Shown: positions 27,955 to 37,123 of the stretch, piece after piece | Numbering within the stretch: position 1 is the first letter of the stretch | Layout: each line of letters opens with the position of its first letter | Assembly (NCBI RefSeq): GCF_900188375.1 | Contig: NZ_FZOO01000009.1 | Span: 124,001-188,000, forward strand | Direction: 5' to 3' | DNA: 64,000 nucleotides | From: Geodermatophilus pulveris | GTDB lineage: Bacteria; Actinomycetota; Actinomycetes; Mycobacteriales; Geodermatophilaceae | Program-made: the position numbers and the translations under genes | Notes under the pieces: model-generated | Databases searched by the model: none | The model's input: the letters and a program-made list of their open reading frames with translations, nothing else | What the model was told of the DNA's origin: nothing

Positions 27955-29580
27955 TCAGGAGGCGGCGGGCCGGGTCAGGGCGGTGCCGGGGCCGGTGAGC
28001 GCCCGCTCGAGCAGGTCCTCCACGGGCACCCCGCGGATCGAGGCGTCCAGCACCTGGACGGTGTGCGCGACCGGCATCCGCTCGCCCATCCGGGCCAGCG
28101 TCGTGGCCACCTGCATCCAGCAGCCCGGGTTGGCCGTGACCATGAGCTCGGCCCCGGTGACCAGGACGGCGCTCGCCTTGCGCTCGCCCAGCTCCCGGGC
28201 CGGCTCCGGCTGGAGCATGTTGTAGGTCCCGGCGCTGCCGCAGCACAGCTCCGCCTCGGCGATCGCCTTGATCTCCACGCCCGGGATGCCGCGCAGCACC
28301 TGCCGCGGTTGCTGGCGGATGCCCTGCGCGTGGGCGAGGTGGCAGGCGTCCTGGTAGGCCACGGTCATCGGCAGCGGGTGCCGCTGGGCCACCGGGCCGA
28401 GCTCGGTGATGAACTCGCTGATGTCCCGCGACTTCCGCGCCAGCGCCTCGGCGCGCTCGGCCCACTCCGGCTCGTCGCGCAGCTGGTGGCCGTACTCCTT
28501 GACGTTCGAGCCGCAGCCGGCGGCGTTGAGGATGACGTAGTCGACCCCGGCCCGCTCGAATGTCTCGATCGTCCGCCTGGCGAACTGCAGGGCCTGCTCC
28601 TCGCGGCCGCCGTGGCCGGGCAGGGCGCCGCAGCAGCCCTGGCTGCGCGGCACGATGACGTCGCAGCCCTCGGCGGCCAGCACCCGCACGGTGGCCGCGT
28701 TCACGTCGGGGAAGAAGGTGCCCTGCACGCAGCCGGCGAGCAGGCCGACGACGGCGCGGCGCTCGCCCACGGCCGGCGTCCGCTCGGGCACCCGCTCCAC
28801 CGGGCCGAGCTTGGGGGCCAGCGACTCCATCGCCTGCAGCGGCGCGGGCATCTTCCCCATCAGGCCCGAGCGGGTGAGCAGGCTGCCGAGCCGGCTGGCC
28901 TGGTAGGCCCGCAGCGGCCCGCGCAGCGCGCGCAGCCGCCGCGGGTAGGGGAACAGGTTGTAGATGAGGTCGCGGTAGAGCTTCTCCGCGCGGGACCGCT
29001 GGTAGCGCCGCTCGATCTGCGGGCGGGTGGCCTCGATGAGCTTGTCGTACTGCACGCCGGACGGGCAGGCGGTGACGCAGGCCATGCAGCCCAGGCACTG
29101 GTCGAAGTGCCGCACCATCGAGTCGTCGAGCGGCTCGCCCTCCAGCGCCTCCTTCATGAGGTAGATGCGCCCGCGCGGGCTGTCCATCTCCTCGCCCCAG
29201 AGCACGTAGGTGGGGCAGGTCGGCAGGCAGAACCCGCAGTGCACGCAGTCGCCGATGAGCGCGGCGTCCGGCGGGTGGTGCTCGTCGAACGCCGGCTGCA
29301 CCGCCTGGCGCGTGCCGGGCAGGCCGAGCAGCGTGGAGGTGCCCACGGTGGCGGCGCCGGTGCCCGGCGGCAGGTCGATGTCCTGGCCGAGGTCGAGCGG
29401 TCGGCGCGCACCGATCGCGGCGGCCGGCGCCTCGTCGGCGGCCCGCGCGGCGCCGGTGGCCGACCCGTTGGGCAGGTCGGCGGTCGAGTCGCGCACCGGG
29501 TTGACGTTCGCCGAGGCGCCCGGGGAACCGGCCGGCGGCGAGTCGCCGCGACCGTGGCTGCCCGGCGTGATCTCCGTCAT
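27955..29580 (-). CDS. glcF: Glycolate oxidase iron-sulphur subunit GlcF
   Basis: 541 residues. Two ferredoxin-type 4Fe-4S motifs (CVHCGFCLPTCPTY and CLGCMACVTACPSG) and two CCG repeats (GCCGALPGHGG; DACHLAH with ELCCGSAGTYN). It carries electrons from the flavin subunits to the membrane quinone pool. An extra disordered N-terminus of about 105 residues (Pro/Ala/Gly-rich) precedes the first cluster; E. coli GlcF lacks it. The ATG follows the glcE stop with no gap. Confidence 0.88.
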   Translation of the reverse strand: MTEITPGSHGRGDSPPAGSPGASANVNPVRDSTADLPNGSATGAARAADEAPAAAIGARRPLDLGQDIDLPPGTGAATVGTSTLLGLPGTRQAVQPAFDEHHPPDAALIGDCVHCGFCLPTCPTYVLWGEEMDSPRGRIYLMKEALEGEPLDDSMVRHFDQCLGCMACVTACPSGVQYDKLIEATRPQIERRYQRSRAEKLYRDLIYNLFPYPRRLRALRGPLRAYQASRLGSLLTRSGLMGKMPAPLQAMESLAPKLGPVERVPERTPAVGERRAVVGLLAGCVQGTFFPDVNAATVRVLAAEGCDVIVPRSQGCCGALPGHGGREEQALQFARRTIETFERAGVDYVILNAAGCGSNVKEYGHQLRDEPEWAERAEALARKSRDISEFITELGPVAQRHPLPMTVAYQDACHLAHAQGIRQQPRQVLRGIPGVEIKAIAEAELCCGSAGTYNMLQPEPARELGERKASAVLVTGAELMVTANPGCWMQVATTLARMGERMPVAHTVQVLDASIRGVPVEDLLERALTGPGTALTRPAAS

Positions 29581-30768
29581 CTACAACCCTCCGACGAACC
29601 GGCCCGGCGACATGCGTCGCTCGGGGTCGAACCTGTCCTTGACCCGCCGCATGAGGTCCAGCGCGTCACCGACCGGGCCCCAGTGGTCCAGCCGGTCACG
29701 GACGGCGTCGGGTGCGCGCAGCACCACCGCCGTCCCGTCGTGCGGTGCGAGGGCGCTGCGCAGGGCGGGCAGCACGGCGGCGACCTCACCGGCGGGGACG
29801 GCGGCGTGGCACACCCCCGTGCCGGCGTGCGCGGCCACGGCTGCCCCGGCGGGCAGGGCACCCAGCACCGACGACAGCGCGGCCGGTGCGAAGGCCAGCC
29901 GGAGCAGCACGTCGTCGGCGCCCCCGGGCCGGGCGCCGAAGTCGGCGGGCAGGTCCGCGGACTCCGTGCCGCCGCCGAGCAGGGCGACGGCCGAGCGCGC
30001 CTGGTCGCTGACCGACTCCGCGATGGACTCGAACAGCACGACCAGCCGCCCGGCGCCGCCGGCGGTGCCGATCAGCTCCACGGCCGTCGGGGTGAGCGTC
30101 GAGCGGCCCAGCGCGATCGCCAGCGACCCGGCGGCCGCGACGTCGGGCAGGTCGAGGGTGACCACCCGGCGCGCCGGCGGGACCGGGTGCAGCCGCCAGG
30201 TGGTGGAGGTCGCGACGCCGAGCGTGCCGTGGGCCCCGGTGAACAGCTTGCCCAGGTCGTAGCCGGCGACGTTCTTGACCACCTTGCCGCCGGCGTGCGC
30301 CACGGTGCCGTCGGCGAGCACGACGGTGATGCCGATGAGCAGGTCGCGGGTGGTGCCGTAGCGCAGCCGGCGCGGGCCGGAGGCGTTGGCCGAGACCACC
30401 CCGCCCAGCGTGGCGCCCTGCTCGGGCGGGTCCAGGCCGAGCAGCTGACCGGCCTGCCCGACCGACGCCTGCAGGTCGGCCAGGCGCACCCCGGCCTCGG
30501 CCACGACGGTCAGGTCGCCGGCCACGTGCTCGACGATCCGGTCCAGGCCGGTGAGGTCCAGCAGCAGGTCCGCGGAGGTGGGCGGCGCGGCCCACGTCGT
30601 CTTGGTGCGCCCGCCGACCGGGACGACGGTGTGCCCGGCGGCCGCCGCCGCCCGCAGCACCTCGGCGACCTGCTCGGTGCTCGCCGGCCGGACCACCTCG
30701 CCCGGGACCACGCCACCGACCGCGTCGTCGGCGCCGCCCGGCCTCCGGGTGTCGGTGGCGGTGGTCAC
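29581..30768 (-). CDS. glcE: Glycolate oxidase FAD-binding subunit GlcE
   Basis: 395 residues. PCMH-type FAD domain: VVPVGGRTKTTW, LTVVAEAGVRLADLQ, and GGVVSANASGPRRLRYGTTRD. A GKVVKNVAGYDLGKLFTGAHGTLG segment is diagnostic of GlcE. The C-terminal substrate-lid part is shorter than in GlcD. Forms the membrane-associated GlcDEF complex oxidising glycolate (or D-lactate) to glyoxylate (or pyruvate). GTG start after GAGGAGG. Confidence 0.88.
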   Translation of the reverse strand: MTTATDTRRPGGADDAVGGVVPGEVVRPASTEQVAEVLRAAAAAGHTVVPVGGRTKTTWAAPPTSADLLLDLTGLDRIVEHVAGDLTVVAEAGVRLADLQASVGQAGQLLGLDPPEQGATLGGVVSANASGPRRLRYGTTRDLLIGITVVLADGTVAHAGGKVVKNVAGYDLGKLFTGAHGTLGVATSTTWRLHPVPPARRVVTLDLPDVAAAGSLAIALGRSTLTPTAVELIGTAGGAGRLVVLFESIAESVSDQARSAVALLGGGTESADLPADFGARPGGADDVLLRLAFAPAALSSVLGALPAGAAVAAHAGTGVCHAAVPAGEVAAVLPALRSALAPHDGTAVVLRAPDAVRDRLDHWGPVGDALDLMRRVKDRFDPERRMSPGRFVGGL

Positions 30769-30844
30769 GAGTCCTCCTCGCGGGCGCTGGTCGGCCGCGC
30801 GCCCGACGGTGCCCTGCCCGTCGGGGAGCTCCCCCGCCCGCCCA

Positions 30845-32347
30845 CTAGAAGACCTCGCCCAGGCCCGCCGCCTGCACCGGGTGCTCGCCCTTGCGCACGC
30901 CGGGTCGCTCGCCGCACAGCCGCGGGGTCGGGAAGACCTTGCCGGGGTTGGCGATGCCGTCGGGGTCGAAGGCGCACCGCACCAGCTGCATGGTGTCGAG
31001 GTCCTCGGGGGTGAACTGCTTGCCCATCTTCATCCGCTTCTCCTGGCCCACCCCGTGCTCGCCGGTGATGGAGCCGCCGGAGGTGATGCACAGCTCGAGG
31101 ATGTCCCCGGCCAGCTCCTCGGCCTCGTGGGCCTGCCCTTCAACCGCGTCGTCGAAGAGCACCAGCGGGTGCAGGTTGCCGTCGCCGGCGTGGAACACGT
31201 TCGCCACCCGCAGGCCCTTCGCGTCGGCCATGCGCTTCATCTCGGCCAGCACCTCGGGCAGCTTGGTGCGCGGGATGACGCCGTCCTGCACGAAGTAACT
31301 GGGGCTGATCCGGCCGACCGCCGCGAAGGCGGACTTGCGGCCCTTCCACATCAGCGCCCGCTCCTCGGCGTCGGCGGCGATGCGGACCTCGAAGGCGTTG
31401 CGCCGCTGGGCGATCTCCTCGACCTGCTTGAACTGCGCCTCGACCTCCACCCGCGGGCCGTCGAGCTCGATGACCAGCACGGCCACCGCCCCCTCGGGGT
31501 AGCCGCAGCTGACCGCGGCCTCGGCGGCCTCGATGGCCAGCGCGTCCATCATCTCCACCGCGGCGGGCAGGATGCCGGCGCCGATGATGTCGCTGACCGT
31601 GCCGGCGGCGTCCTCGACGGAGCGGTAGCCGACCAGCATGGTCTGCACCTCCTCGGGCACCCGGACCAGCCGCAGCGTCAGCTCGGTGGCCACGCCGAGG
31701 GTGCCCTCGCTGCCGATGAAGGCGCCCAGCAGGTCGTAGCCGGGGTGCTCGGGGGCGCGGCCGCCCAGGTGCACGACCTCGCCGTCGGGCAGCACCACCT
31801 CGGCGCCGAGCACGTGGTTGACCGTGAAGCCGTACTTCAGGCAGTGCGCCCCGCCGGCGTTCTCGGCCACGTTGCCGCCGATGGAGCAGACCAGCTGGGA
31901 GGACGGGTCCGGCGCGTAGGCGAGGTCGTGCGGCGCGGCGTCCCGGGTGACCCACAGGTTGATGACGCCGGGCTCCACGGTGACCTGCCGGTTGTCCGGG
32001 TCCACCGGGCCGAGCGACCGCAGCCGGGACAGCACCAGCAGGACGCCGTCCGCCCGGGGCAGCGCCCCGCCGGACAGCCCGGTGCCCGAGCCGCGCGCCA
32101 CGAACGGCACCCCGGCCTCCGAGCACAGCCGCACCGTGTCGACCACGTGCTGGCGGCTCTCGGCGAGGACCACGATCGCGGGGGTGACCTTGAAGTTGGC
32201 CAGGCCGTCGCACTCGTAGGTCCGCACCTGCGTGCGGTCGGTGAGCACCCGCTCGGTGCCGACGGCGGCCCGCAGCCGCTCGGCGAGCGCGGCGGTGCGC
32301 TCGGAGGTGGCCGGTTCGGCGGTGGCGTTCTCGGCGAGGGTGGTCAT
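30845..32347 (-). CDS. glcD: Glycolate oxidase FAD-linked subunit GlcD
   Basis: 500 residues. FAD-binding PCMH domain (PFVARGSGTGLSGGALP, QLVCSIGGNVAENAGGAHCLKYG, FIGSEGTLG) and FAD-oxidase C-terminal domain with the metal/substrate site FHAGDGNLHPL and the end motif GSITGEHGVGQEK. First gene of the glcD-glcE-glcF-lctP transcript, 76 bp ahead of glcE. Its promoter must lie in the gap shared with the divergent iclR. Confidence 0.9.
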   Translation of the reverse strand: MTTLAENATAEPATSERTAALAERLRAAVGTERVLTDRTQVRTYECDGLANFKVTPAIVVLAESRQHVVDTVRLCSEAGVPFVARGSGTGLSGGALPRADGVLLVLSRLRSLGPVDPDNRQVTVEPGVINLWVTRDAAPHDLAYAPDPSSQLVCSIGGNVAENAGGAHCLKYGFTVNHVLGAEVVLPDGEVVHLGGRAPEHPGYDLLGAFIGSEGTLGVATELTLRLVRVPEEVQTMLVGYRSVEDAAGTVSDIIGAGILPAAVEMMDALAIEAAEAAVSCGYPEGAVAVLVIELDGPRVEVEAQFKQVEEIAQRRNAFEVRIAADAEERALMWKGRKSAFAAVGRISPSYFVQDGVIPRTKLPEVLAEMKRMADAKGLRVANVFHAGDGNLHPLVLFDDAVEGQAHEAEELAGDILELCITSGGSITGEHGVGQEKRMKMGKQFTPEDLDTMQLVRCAFDPDGIANPGKVFPTPRLCGERPGVRKGEHPVQAAGLGEVF

Positions 32348-32592
32348 GGTGTCCTCACGGCAGGCGCTCGTACGCGGGCAGGGGCGGGGGGTCGGGGCAC
32401 TCGTCGGCCACGGCGGTCCCGGGGGAACGGTGTCCGTGCATCGTCCCACCGGCCGGAGGAGACGGCATCGTCGTGCCGGTCCCCGCCGCACGGGTCACCG
32501 CGGGACCGCCCGCGCCGGCGGTGGCGCTCATCGTCCTCCCTGGGTCGCTGTGCGGAGGGCGCCGACCTGTTCCGGGGACCGGGCGGCGCGGC

Positions 32593-32616
32593 TATCGTGC
32601 TTTCCACATCGCGGAA
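32593..32616 (+). promoter_or_regulatory. iclR promoter and IclR-type operator (TTCCAC-N3-GCGGAA)
   Basis: A TATCGT -10 (32593-32598) is followed by the imperfect palindrome TTCCAC-ATC-GCGGAA (32602-32616), which would cover the transcription start. The same twelve fixed bases recur at 37124-37138. The rest of the 339-bp gap between glcD and iclR holds no gene; a glcD promoter is expected but could not be placed. Confidence 0.5.
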
Positions 32617-32686
32617 CAGCCCGCTCGATCACAGGGAAAGTAGTGGGCCCGGTCACCCGGGGCAACTCGGGCTCGAGGGGTGGGGG

Positions 32687-33490
32687 ATGACGGCAGGGGC
32701 GGCGGCGCCGGGCGGCGCGGCGGACGGCGTGCAGTCGCTGGAGCGCGCCTTCCTCCTGCTGGAGCTGATGGCCGAGGCCGGTGGGGAGGTGGCGATCAGC
32801 CGGCTCGCGACCGACAGCGGGCTGCCGGTGTCGACCATCCACCGGCTGGTGCGCACGCTGGTGTCCCGCGGCTACGTGCGTCAGCTGCCGTCGCGCCGCT
32901 ACGTCCTGGGCCCGCGGCTGATCCACCTCGGCGAGTTCGCCGCGCGGATGCTGACCACCTGGGCGCGCCCGCACCTGACCTGGCTGGTCGACGCGATCGG
33001 GGAGACGGCGAACCTGGCCGTGCTCGACGGGGACCGGGTCGTCTACGCCGCCCAGGTGCCCTCCCGGCACTCGATGCGGATGTTCACCGAGGTCGGGCGG
33101 CGGGTGCACCTGCACTGCACCGGCGTGGGCAAGGTGCTGCTGGCCCAGTTGCCCGCCGAGACCGCTCGCGAGCTGCTGGTGCGCGGCGGCATGCCGGCCC
33201 GTACCGACCGCACCGTCACCGACCCCGACCGGCTGCTCGCCCAGCTGCCCCTGATCGCCGCGCAGGGCTACGCGGTCGACGACGGGGAGCAGGAGGCCGG
33301 GGTCCGCTGCGTGGCCGTCCCCGTGCCCGGCGGCTCGTCGGCCGGCGCCATCTCGGTGTCCGGACCCGCCGGCCGGCTCGGCCTGGACGCCGTCCCGCGA
33401 GTGGTGCCGCTGCTGCAGACGGCGGCCGCCGCGCTCGCCGCGGAGCTGCGGGAGGACGGCGTGCCGCTGCTCAGCGCCCCGTCCAGCTGA
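32687..33490 (+). CDS. IclR-family transcriptional regulator
   Basis: 267 residues. N-terminal winged helix (LERAFLLLELMAEAGGEVAI, GLPVSTIHRLVRTLVSRGYV, RRYVLG) and C-terminal effector domain (NLAVLDGDRVVYAAQV, LHCTGVGKVLLA, GYAVDDGEQEAGVRCVAVPV, GAISVSGPAGRL). IclR proteins often respond to glyoxylate, pyruvate or aromatic acids. Divergent from glcDEF, with an IclR-type palindrome at its own promoter and another before matC/sgaA, so it is the likely regulator of the whole island. Overlaps the convergent crotonase gene by 20 bp. Confidence 0.85.
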   Translation: MTAGAAAPGGAADGVQSLERAFLLLELMAEAGGEVAISRLATDSGLPVSTIHRLVRTLVSRGYVRQLPSRRYVLGPRLIHLGEFAARMLTTWARPHLTWLVDAIGETANLAVLDGDRVVYAAQVPSRHSMRMFTEVGRRVHLHCTGVGKVLLAQLPAETARELLVRGGMPARTDRTVTDPDRLLAQLPLIAAQGYAVDDGEQEAGVRCVAVPVPGGSSAGAISVSGPAGRLGLDAVPRVVPLLQTAAAALAAELREDGVPLLSAPSS

Positions 33491-34253
33491 CCCGCTCGCG
33501 GGCCACGAACGCCGCCACCCCGGCGCGGAAGTCCGCGCTGCCGTAGACGGTGCGCACCAGGTCGGTGTCGTCGGGCAGGCCGGCCCGGCGCAGCCGCACC
33601 ACCGCCTGCTTGGCCGCCCACATGCTCAGCGGGGCGTGGCCGACCAGCGTGGCGGTCAGCTCCTCCAGCGCGGCGTCCAGCCCGCCGTCGGGGCAGGTGG
33701 TGACGAACCCGGCCGCGGCGGCCTCGTCGGCGCCGAGCAGCCGGGCCCGCAGCAGCAGGTCCAGCGTCCGCGCCGGCCCCAGGTGCTGCACCAGCAGCGA
33801 GACGCTGTTGACCGACAGGCAGTTGCCGAGCGTCCGCGCCACGGGCACGCCGAACCGGGACGACGGGGTGGCCAGCCGCAGGTCGCAGGCCGCGGCGAGG
33901 GCCAGCCCCCCGCCGACGCAGGCGCCGTCGACCGCGGCGACCGTGGGCACCGTGACGTCCTCGAGCCGGGTGACCACCCGCTCGATGCCCTGCTCGTAGG
34001 CGACGCCGTCGTCCCCGCCGGTGAACTCCAGGAACTGGCTGATGTCGGTGCCGGCGACGAACGCCCGCCCGGCGCCGCGCAGCACCAGCACGCGCACCGC
34101 GTCGTCGGCGTCGGCCCGCTCGCAGGCCTCGTGCAGGCCCTCGTACATCGCGAAGGTCATCGCGTTGCGCTGCTCGGGCCGGGAGAACAGGACGGTCAGC
34201 ACCGCGCCGTCCTGGGTCACCTGCAGGTCCCCGTCCACGTGCTCGCCGCTCAC
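33471..34253 (-). CDS. Enoyl-CoA hydratase/isomerase family (crotonase)
   Basis: 260 residues, normal length. The two oxyanion-hole segments are present: RAFVAGTDISQF and DGACVGGGLALAAACDLRLAT. Neither typical hydratase Glu is clearly placed: the segment after the second loop is SSRFGVPVARTLGNCLS, so the reaction could be hydration, isomerisation or hydrolysis. The GTG start overlaps the CoA-transferase stop by four bases, so the two act on the same CoA ester. Substrate unknown. Confidence 0.8.
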   Translation of the reverse strand: MSGEHVDGDLQVTQDGAVLTVLFSRPEQRNAMTFAMYEGLHEACERADADDAVRVLVLRGAGRAFVAGTDISQFLEFTGGDDGVAYEQGIERVVTRLEDVTVPTVAAVDGACVGGGLALAAACDLRLATPSSRFGVPVARTLGNCLSVNSVSLLVQHLGPARTLDLLLRARLLGADEAAAAGFVTTCPDGGLDAALEELTATLVGHAPLSMWAAKQAVVRLRRAGLPDDTDLVRTVYGSADFRAGVAAFVARERVSWTGR

Positions 34254-35491
34254 GCGCCCTCCCCGGGGGCCACCGGCGCGGGCTCGGCGGGGACGACCGG
34301 CCCGGCCACGGCGTCGACCACGTCGGCGGGGACGCCGGCCCGCTCCAGGACCGTCCGGGTGTCGGCGCCCAGCGGCGGCCCGGCGTGGTCGCGGACGGCC
34401 GGGCTGGCCGACATGCGCATCGGCGACCCGAGCTGCCGCTGCGGGGGCAGGGTCGGGTGCGCGCCGTCCCAGAAGAACCGCCGCGCGTGCAGGTGGTCGT
34501 CGGTGAAGACCTGGCCGTGGTCGTTGATGGGGGCGCACGGCACGCCGGCCGCGCCCAGCGCCGCCAGCAGGTCCTCGGTGGTCCGGGCGGTCGTCCGGGA
34601 CTCCACGAGGTCCTGCAGCTCCGCGCGCAGGGCGTGCCGCCGGGTGGCGTCGGCGTAGCGGTCGTCCGCGAGGGCGTCGTCCATGCCCAGCGTGCGGCAC
34701 AGGCCGGCCCAGGTGTTGGGCGTGTTGGCGCCGATGGTCACCCATCCGTCGGCGGTGCGGAACGCCTGGTAGGGCGCCTGGCTCTGGTGTGCCGAGCCGA
34801 GCGGCCCGCCCACCTCCCCGGTGGCGAACCACCGGCCGGCCTCCCAGACCGCGAGGCTCACGCCGGCCTCGAACAGCGAGACGTCGATGCTCTGGCCGAC
34901 GCCGGTGCGGTCCCGCTCGCGCAGCGCGGCGGTGACCGCCAGGGCGAGGTAGAGGCCGCAGACCAGGTCGCACACCGGGACGCCGACCTTGACCGGCTCG
35001 CCCCCGGGGGTGCCGGTGATGCTCATGATCCCGCTGCGGGCCTGGGCCATGATGTCCAGCCCGGGCAGGGGGGCGAGCGGGCCGTCCTGGCCCCAGCCCG
35101 AGCCGGAGGCGTAGACCACGCGGGGGTTGACCGCCCGCACGGCGGCGGCGTCCAGGCCGAGCCGGGCCATGGCGCCCGGGCGCAGATTCTCGACGACCAC
35201 GTCGGCGGTCTCCACCAGCGCGAGGAACGCCCGCCGGCCCGCCTCGGACTTCAGGTCCAGCGCCACCGACTCCTTGTTGCGGTTCAGCCGCAGGTACGGC
35301 GAGCTCTCGTCGCCGACGAACGGCCCGCTGGCGCGCACCGGGTCGCCGGCGCGCGGGTCCTCCACCTTGATGACCCGGGCGCCGAGGTCGGCCAGCTGCA
35401 TGGCGGCGAAGGGGGCGGCCATGAACACGCCGACCTCCAGCACGGTGGTGCCGGTCAGGGGCGGCCGGGCCCCGTCGTCCGTCTCGGTCAT
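34250..35491 (-). CDS. Class III CoA-transferase (CaiB/BaiF family)
   Basis: 413 residues. Family III layout with LEVGVFMAAPFAAMQLADLGARVIKVE at the N-terminus, RNKESVALDLKSEAG, ENLRPGAMARLGL, and the catalytic Asp146 in PGLDIMAQA; the C-terminal lid contains GVPCAPINDHGQVFTDDHL. Transfers CoA between carboxylic acids through an aspartyl-CoA thioester. In this setting oxalate, malate, malonate or another dicarboxylate are candidates, but nothing in the sequence decides. Co-transcribed with the crotonase downstream. Confidence 0.85.
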   Translation of the reverse strand: MTETDDGARPPLTGTTVLEVGVFMAAPFAAMQLADLGARVIKVEDPRAGDPVRASGPFVGDESSPYLRLNRNKESVALDLKSEAGRRAFLALVETADVVVENLRPGAMARLGLDAAAVRAVNPRVVYASGSGWGQDGPLAPLPGLDIMAQARSGIMSITGTPGGEPVKVGVPVCDLVCGLYLALAVTAALRERDRTGVGQSIDVSLFEAGVSLAVWEAGRWFATGEVGGPLGSAHQSQAPYQAFRTADGWVTIGANTPNTWAGLCRTLGMDDALADDRYADATRRHALRAELQDLVESRTTARTTEDLLAALGAAGVPCAPINDHGQVFTDDHLHARRFFWDGAHPTLPPQRQLGSPMRMSASPAVRDHAGPPLGADTRTVLERAGVPADVVDAVAGPVVPAEPAPVAPGEGA

Positions 35492-35547
35492 GCGCCCTCC
35501 CCGGGTGCGCGTGTGGGTCGGTGGTGCGGGAGCCAGTGTGGCCCGGA

Positions 35548-35592
35548 CGCGACCGCGCCCCGGCGGCGGGGAGCCGTCCGGGGCGCGTCGCG
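35548..35592 (-). terminator. Terminator hairpin after matC
   Basis: CGCGACCGCGCCCCGG (35548-35563) and CCGGGGCGCGTCGCG (35578-35592) form a 15-bp stem with one bulged base and a 14-nt loop. It begins 14 bases downstream of the matC stop and separates it from the CoA-transferase gene, which therefore probably has its own promoter. Confidence 0.6.
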
Positions 35593-35606
35593 TGCTGCGG
35601 GGCCTG

Positions 35607-37073
35607 CTACAGCCAGCCGGGCACCACCAGGACCAGCCAGGTGACCAGCGGGACCACGGCCACCATCGAGAAGCCCCAGATGGTCAGCGAGCGGAACACG
35701 CTGTCCCGCTCGTTCTCCTGGGCGTTGGCCACGACCAGGGCGCCGCTGGTGGAGAAGGGGCTGGAGTCGACGATGGACGACGACAGCGCCAGGGCGGTGA
35801 TCAGGCCGATCGCGCCGATCGACTCGCTGCCGAGCAGGAACGGCACGGCCAGCGGGATGAGCGCGCCCAGGATGCCGGTGGTGGAGGCGAAGGCGGACAC
35901 GACCGCGCCGATGTAGCAGATCAGCAGCGCGGCGATGGTCGGGGCGCCGAGCTGGGCGACGTTGTCACCGAGCCAGCCGGGGGTGTCGATCTCCTGCATC
36001 AGCCCGACGTAGGTGACGATGCCGCAGATCAGCAGCACGGTGGGCCAGGCGATCTGGCCGACGGCGCCCTTCGCGCCGCGGGGGGCGACGATCGACAGGA
36101 TGACGCCGACGGTGATCGCCAGCAGGCCGATGTCCAGGCCGATCGGCAGCAGCGCACCGAGGACCAGGATGCCGAGCCCGATGAGGGTCAGCGTCCGGTC
36201 CCGGTCCAGCGAGGTGACCGGGCCCGGGCGGTCGGCGGTCGCCACCGCGGTGGTCTGCACGGCCTTGTCCTCGGCCCGCTCCTCCGCCTGGCCGTGCACG
36301 TGGCCGGGCTGCCCGTGCCGCGGGCTGCCGGCCGCGCTGGAGCCCCCGGCCCCACCCGTGCCCGGGGCCACCGCGCCGCCGGTGGACGGGCTGCCGACGG
36401 CCACCGGGCGGGCGTCGGCGTCCGTGCCGCCCTCGCCGAGGTCGACGCGCTGCGGGTTGCCGAGCAGCTTCTTGCCGCCGAACAGGAAGAACACCAGCAC
36501 GCTCAGCAGCACGTTGGCCACGATCGAGGCGACCCAGAGGAACAGCGGGCTGCCGGGCAGGTCGTTCTGGGCGACCACGTTGTTGGTGATCGACCCGAAG
36601 ATCGACAGCGGCGAGAAGCCGCCGGCCGTCGCGCCGTTGATGATGAACAGGCCCATCAGCAGCGGGTTGATGCCGTAGCGGCGGGCGAAGGACATGCCCA
36701 CCGGCGCGATGATCGCGACCACCGCGGGGACGACGCCGCCGATGGCGGTGAGGGCGCCGGTGACCGCGAACATCGCCCACGGGATGGCGACCAGCTTCCC
36801 GCCGGAGGCCTTGACCGCGGCGTGCACCAGCCAGTCGACCGTGCCGTTGTTCTTGGCGATCGCGAACAGGTAGGTGACGCCCACGAGGATGACGAACAGC
36901 GATCCGGGGAAGAAGCCGAACACCATGTCGGCGTACTCCTCGGACCCGAAGAGGAAGTACCCGAACACGAAGGCGGCCACGAAGGCGAGCGCACCCATGT
37001 GGACGGGCAGCACCGTGGCGATCAGGAAGACCGCCAACAGGACGAGGATCGAGACGAGCTGACTGGACACCAT
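35607..37073 (-). CDS. SLC13-like dicarboxylate carrier with MatC N-terminal domain
   Basis: 488 residues. N-terminal half matches the MatC_N type (VHMGALAFVAAFVFGYFLFG, FFPGSLFVILVGVTYLFAIAKNNGTVDWLV), and a C-terminal half of six helices has the conserved ASTTGILGALIPLAVPFL and SSIVDSSPFSTSGALVVANA. About 90 hydrophilic residues rich in Gly/Ser/His lie between the halves. MatC proteins carry malonate or other dicarboxylates with Na+. A glyoxylate-linked dicarboxylate would suit the neighbourhood. ATG start after AGGGG. Divergent from sgaA. Confidence 0.75.
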   Translation of the reverse strand: MVSSQLVSILVLLAVFLIATVLPVHMGALAFVAAFVFGYFLFGSEEYADMVFGFFPGSLFVILVGVTYLFAIAKNNGTVDWLVHAAVKASGGKLVAIPWAMFAVTGALTAIGGVVPAVVAIIAPVGMSFARRYGINPLLMGLFIINGATAGGFSPLSIFGSITNNVVAQNDLPGSPLFLWVASIVANVLLSVLVFFLFGGKKLLGNPQRVDLGEGGTDADARPVAVGSPSTGGAVAPGTGGAGGSSAAGSPRHGQPGHVHGQAEERAEDKAVQTTAVATADRPGPVTSLDRDRTLTLIGLGILVLGALLPIGLDIGLLAITVGVILSIVAPRGAKGAVGQIAWPTVLLICGIVTYVGLMQEIDTPGWLGDNVAQLGAPTIAALLICYIGAVVSAFASTTGILGALIPLAVPFLLGSESIGAIGLITALALSSSIVDSSPFSTSGALVVANAQENERDSVFRSLTIWGFSMVAVVPLVTWLVLVVPGWL

Positions 37074-37123
37074 TGCCCCTGACGTACGGGACGGACCCGG
37101 GGGCGCCGTCCTGATCTCCGTTG

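Noticed and set aside
29578-29583. Frameshift between glcE and glcF
   Set aside because: glcE stops with TAG and glcF starts with ATG immediately after; both ends match their families, so they are two genes.
35516-36000. Possible transposon or integrase remnants around the island
   Set aside because: No transposase, integrase, terminal repeats or target duplication could be found; the borders are ordinary terminators.
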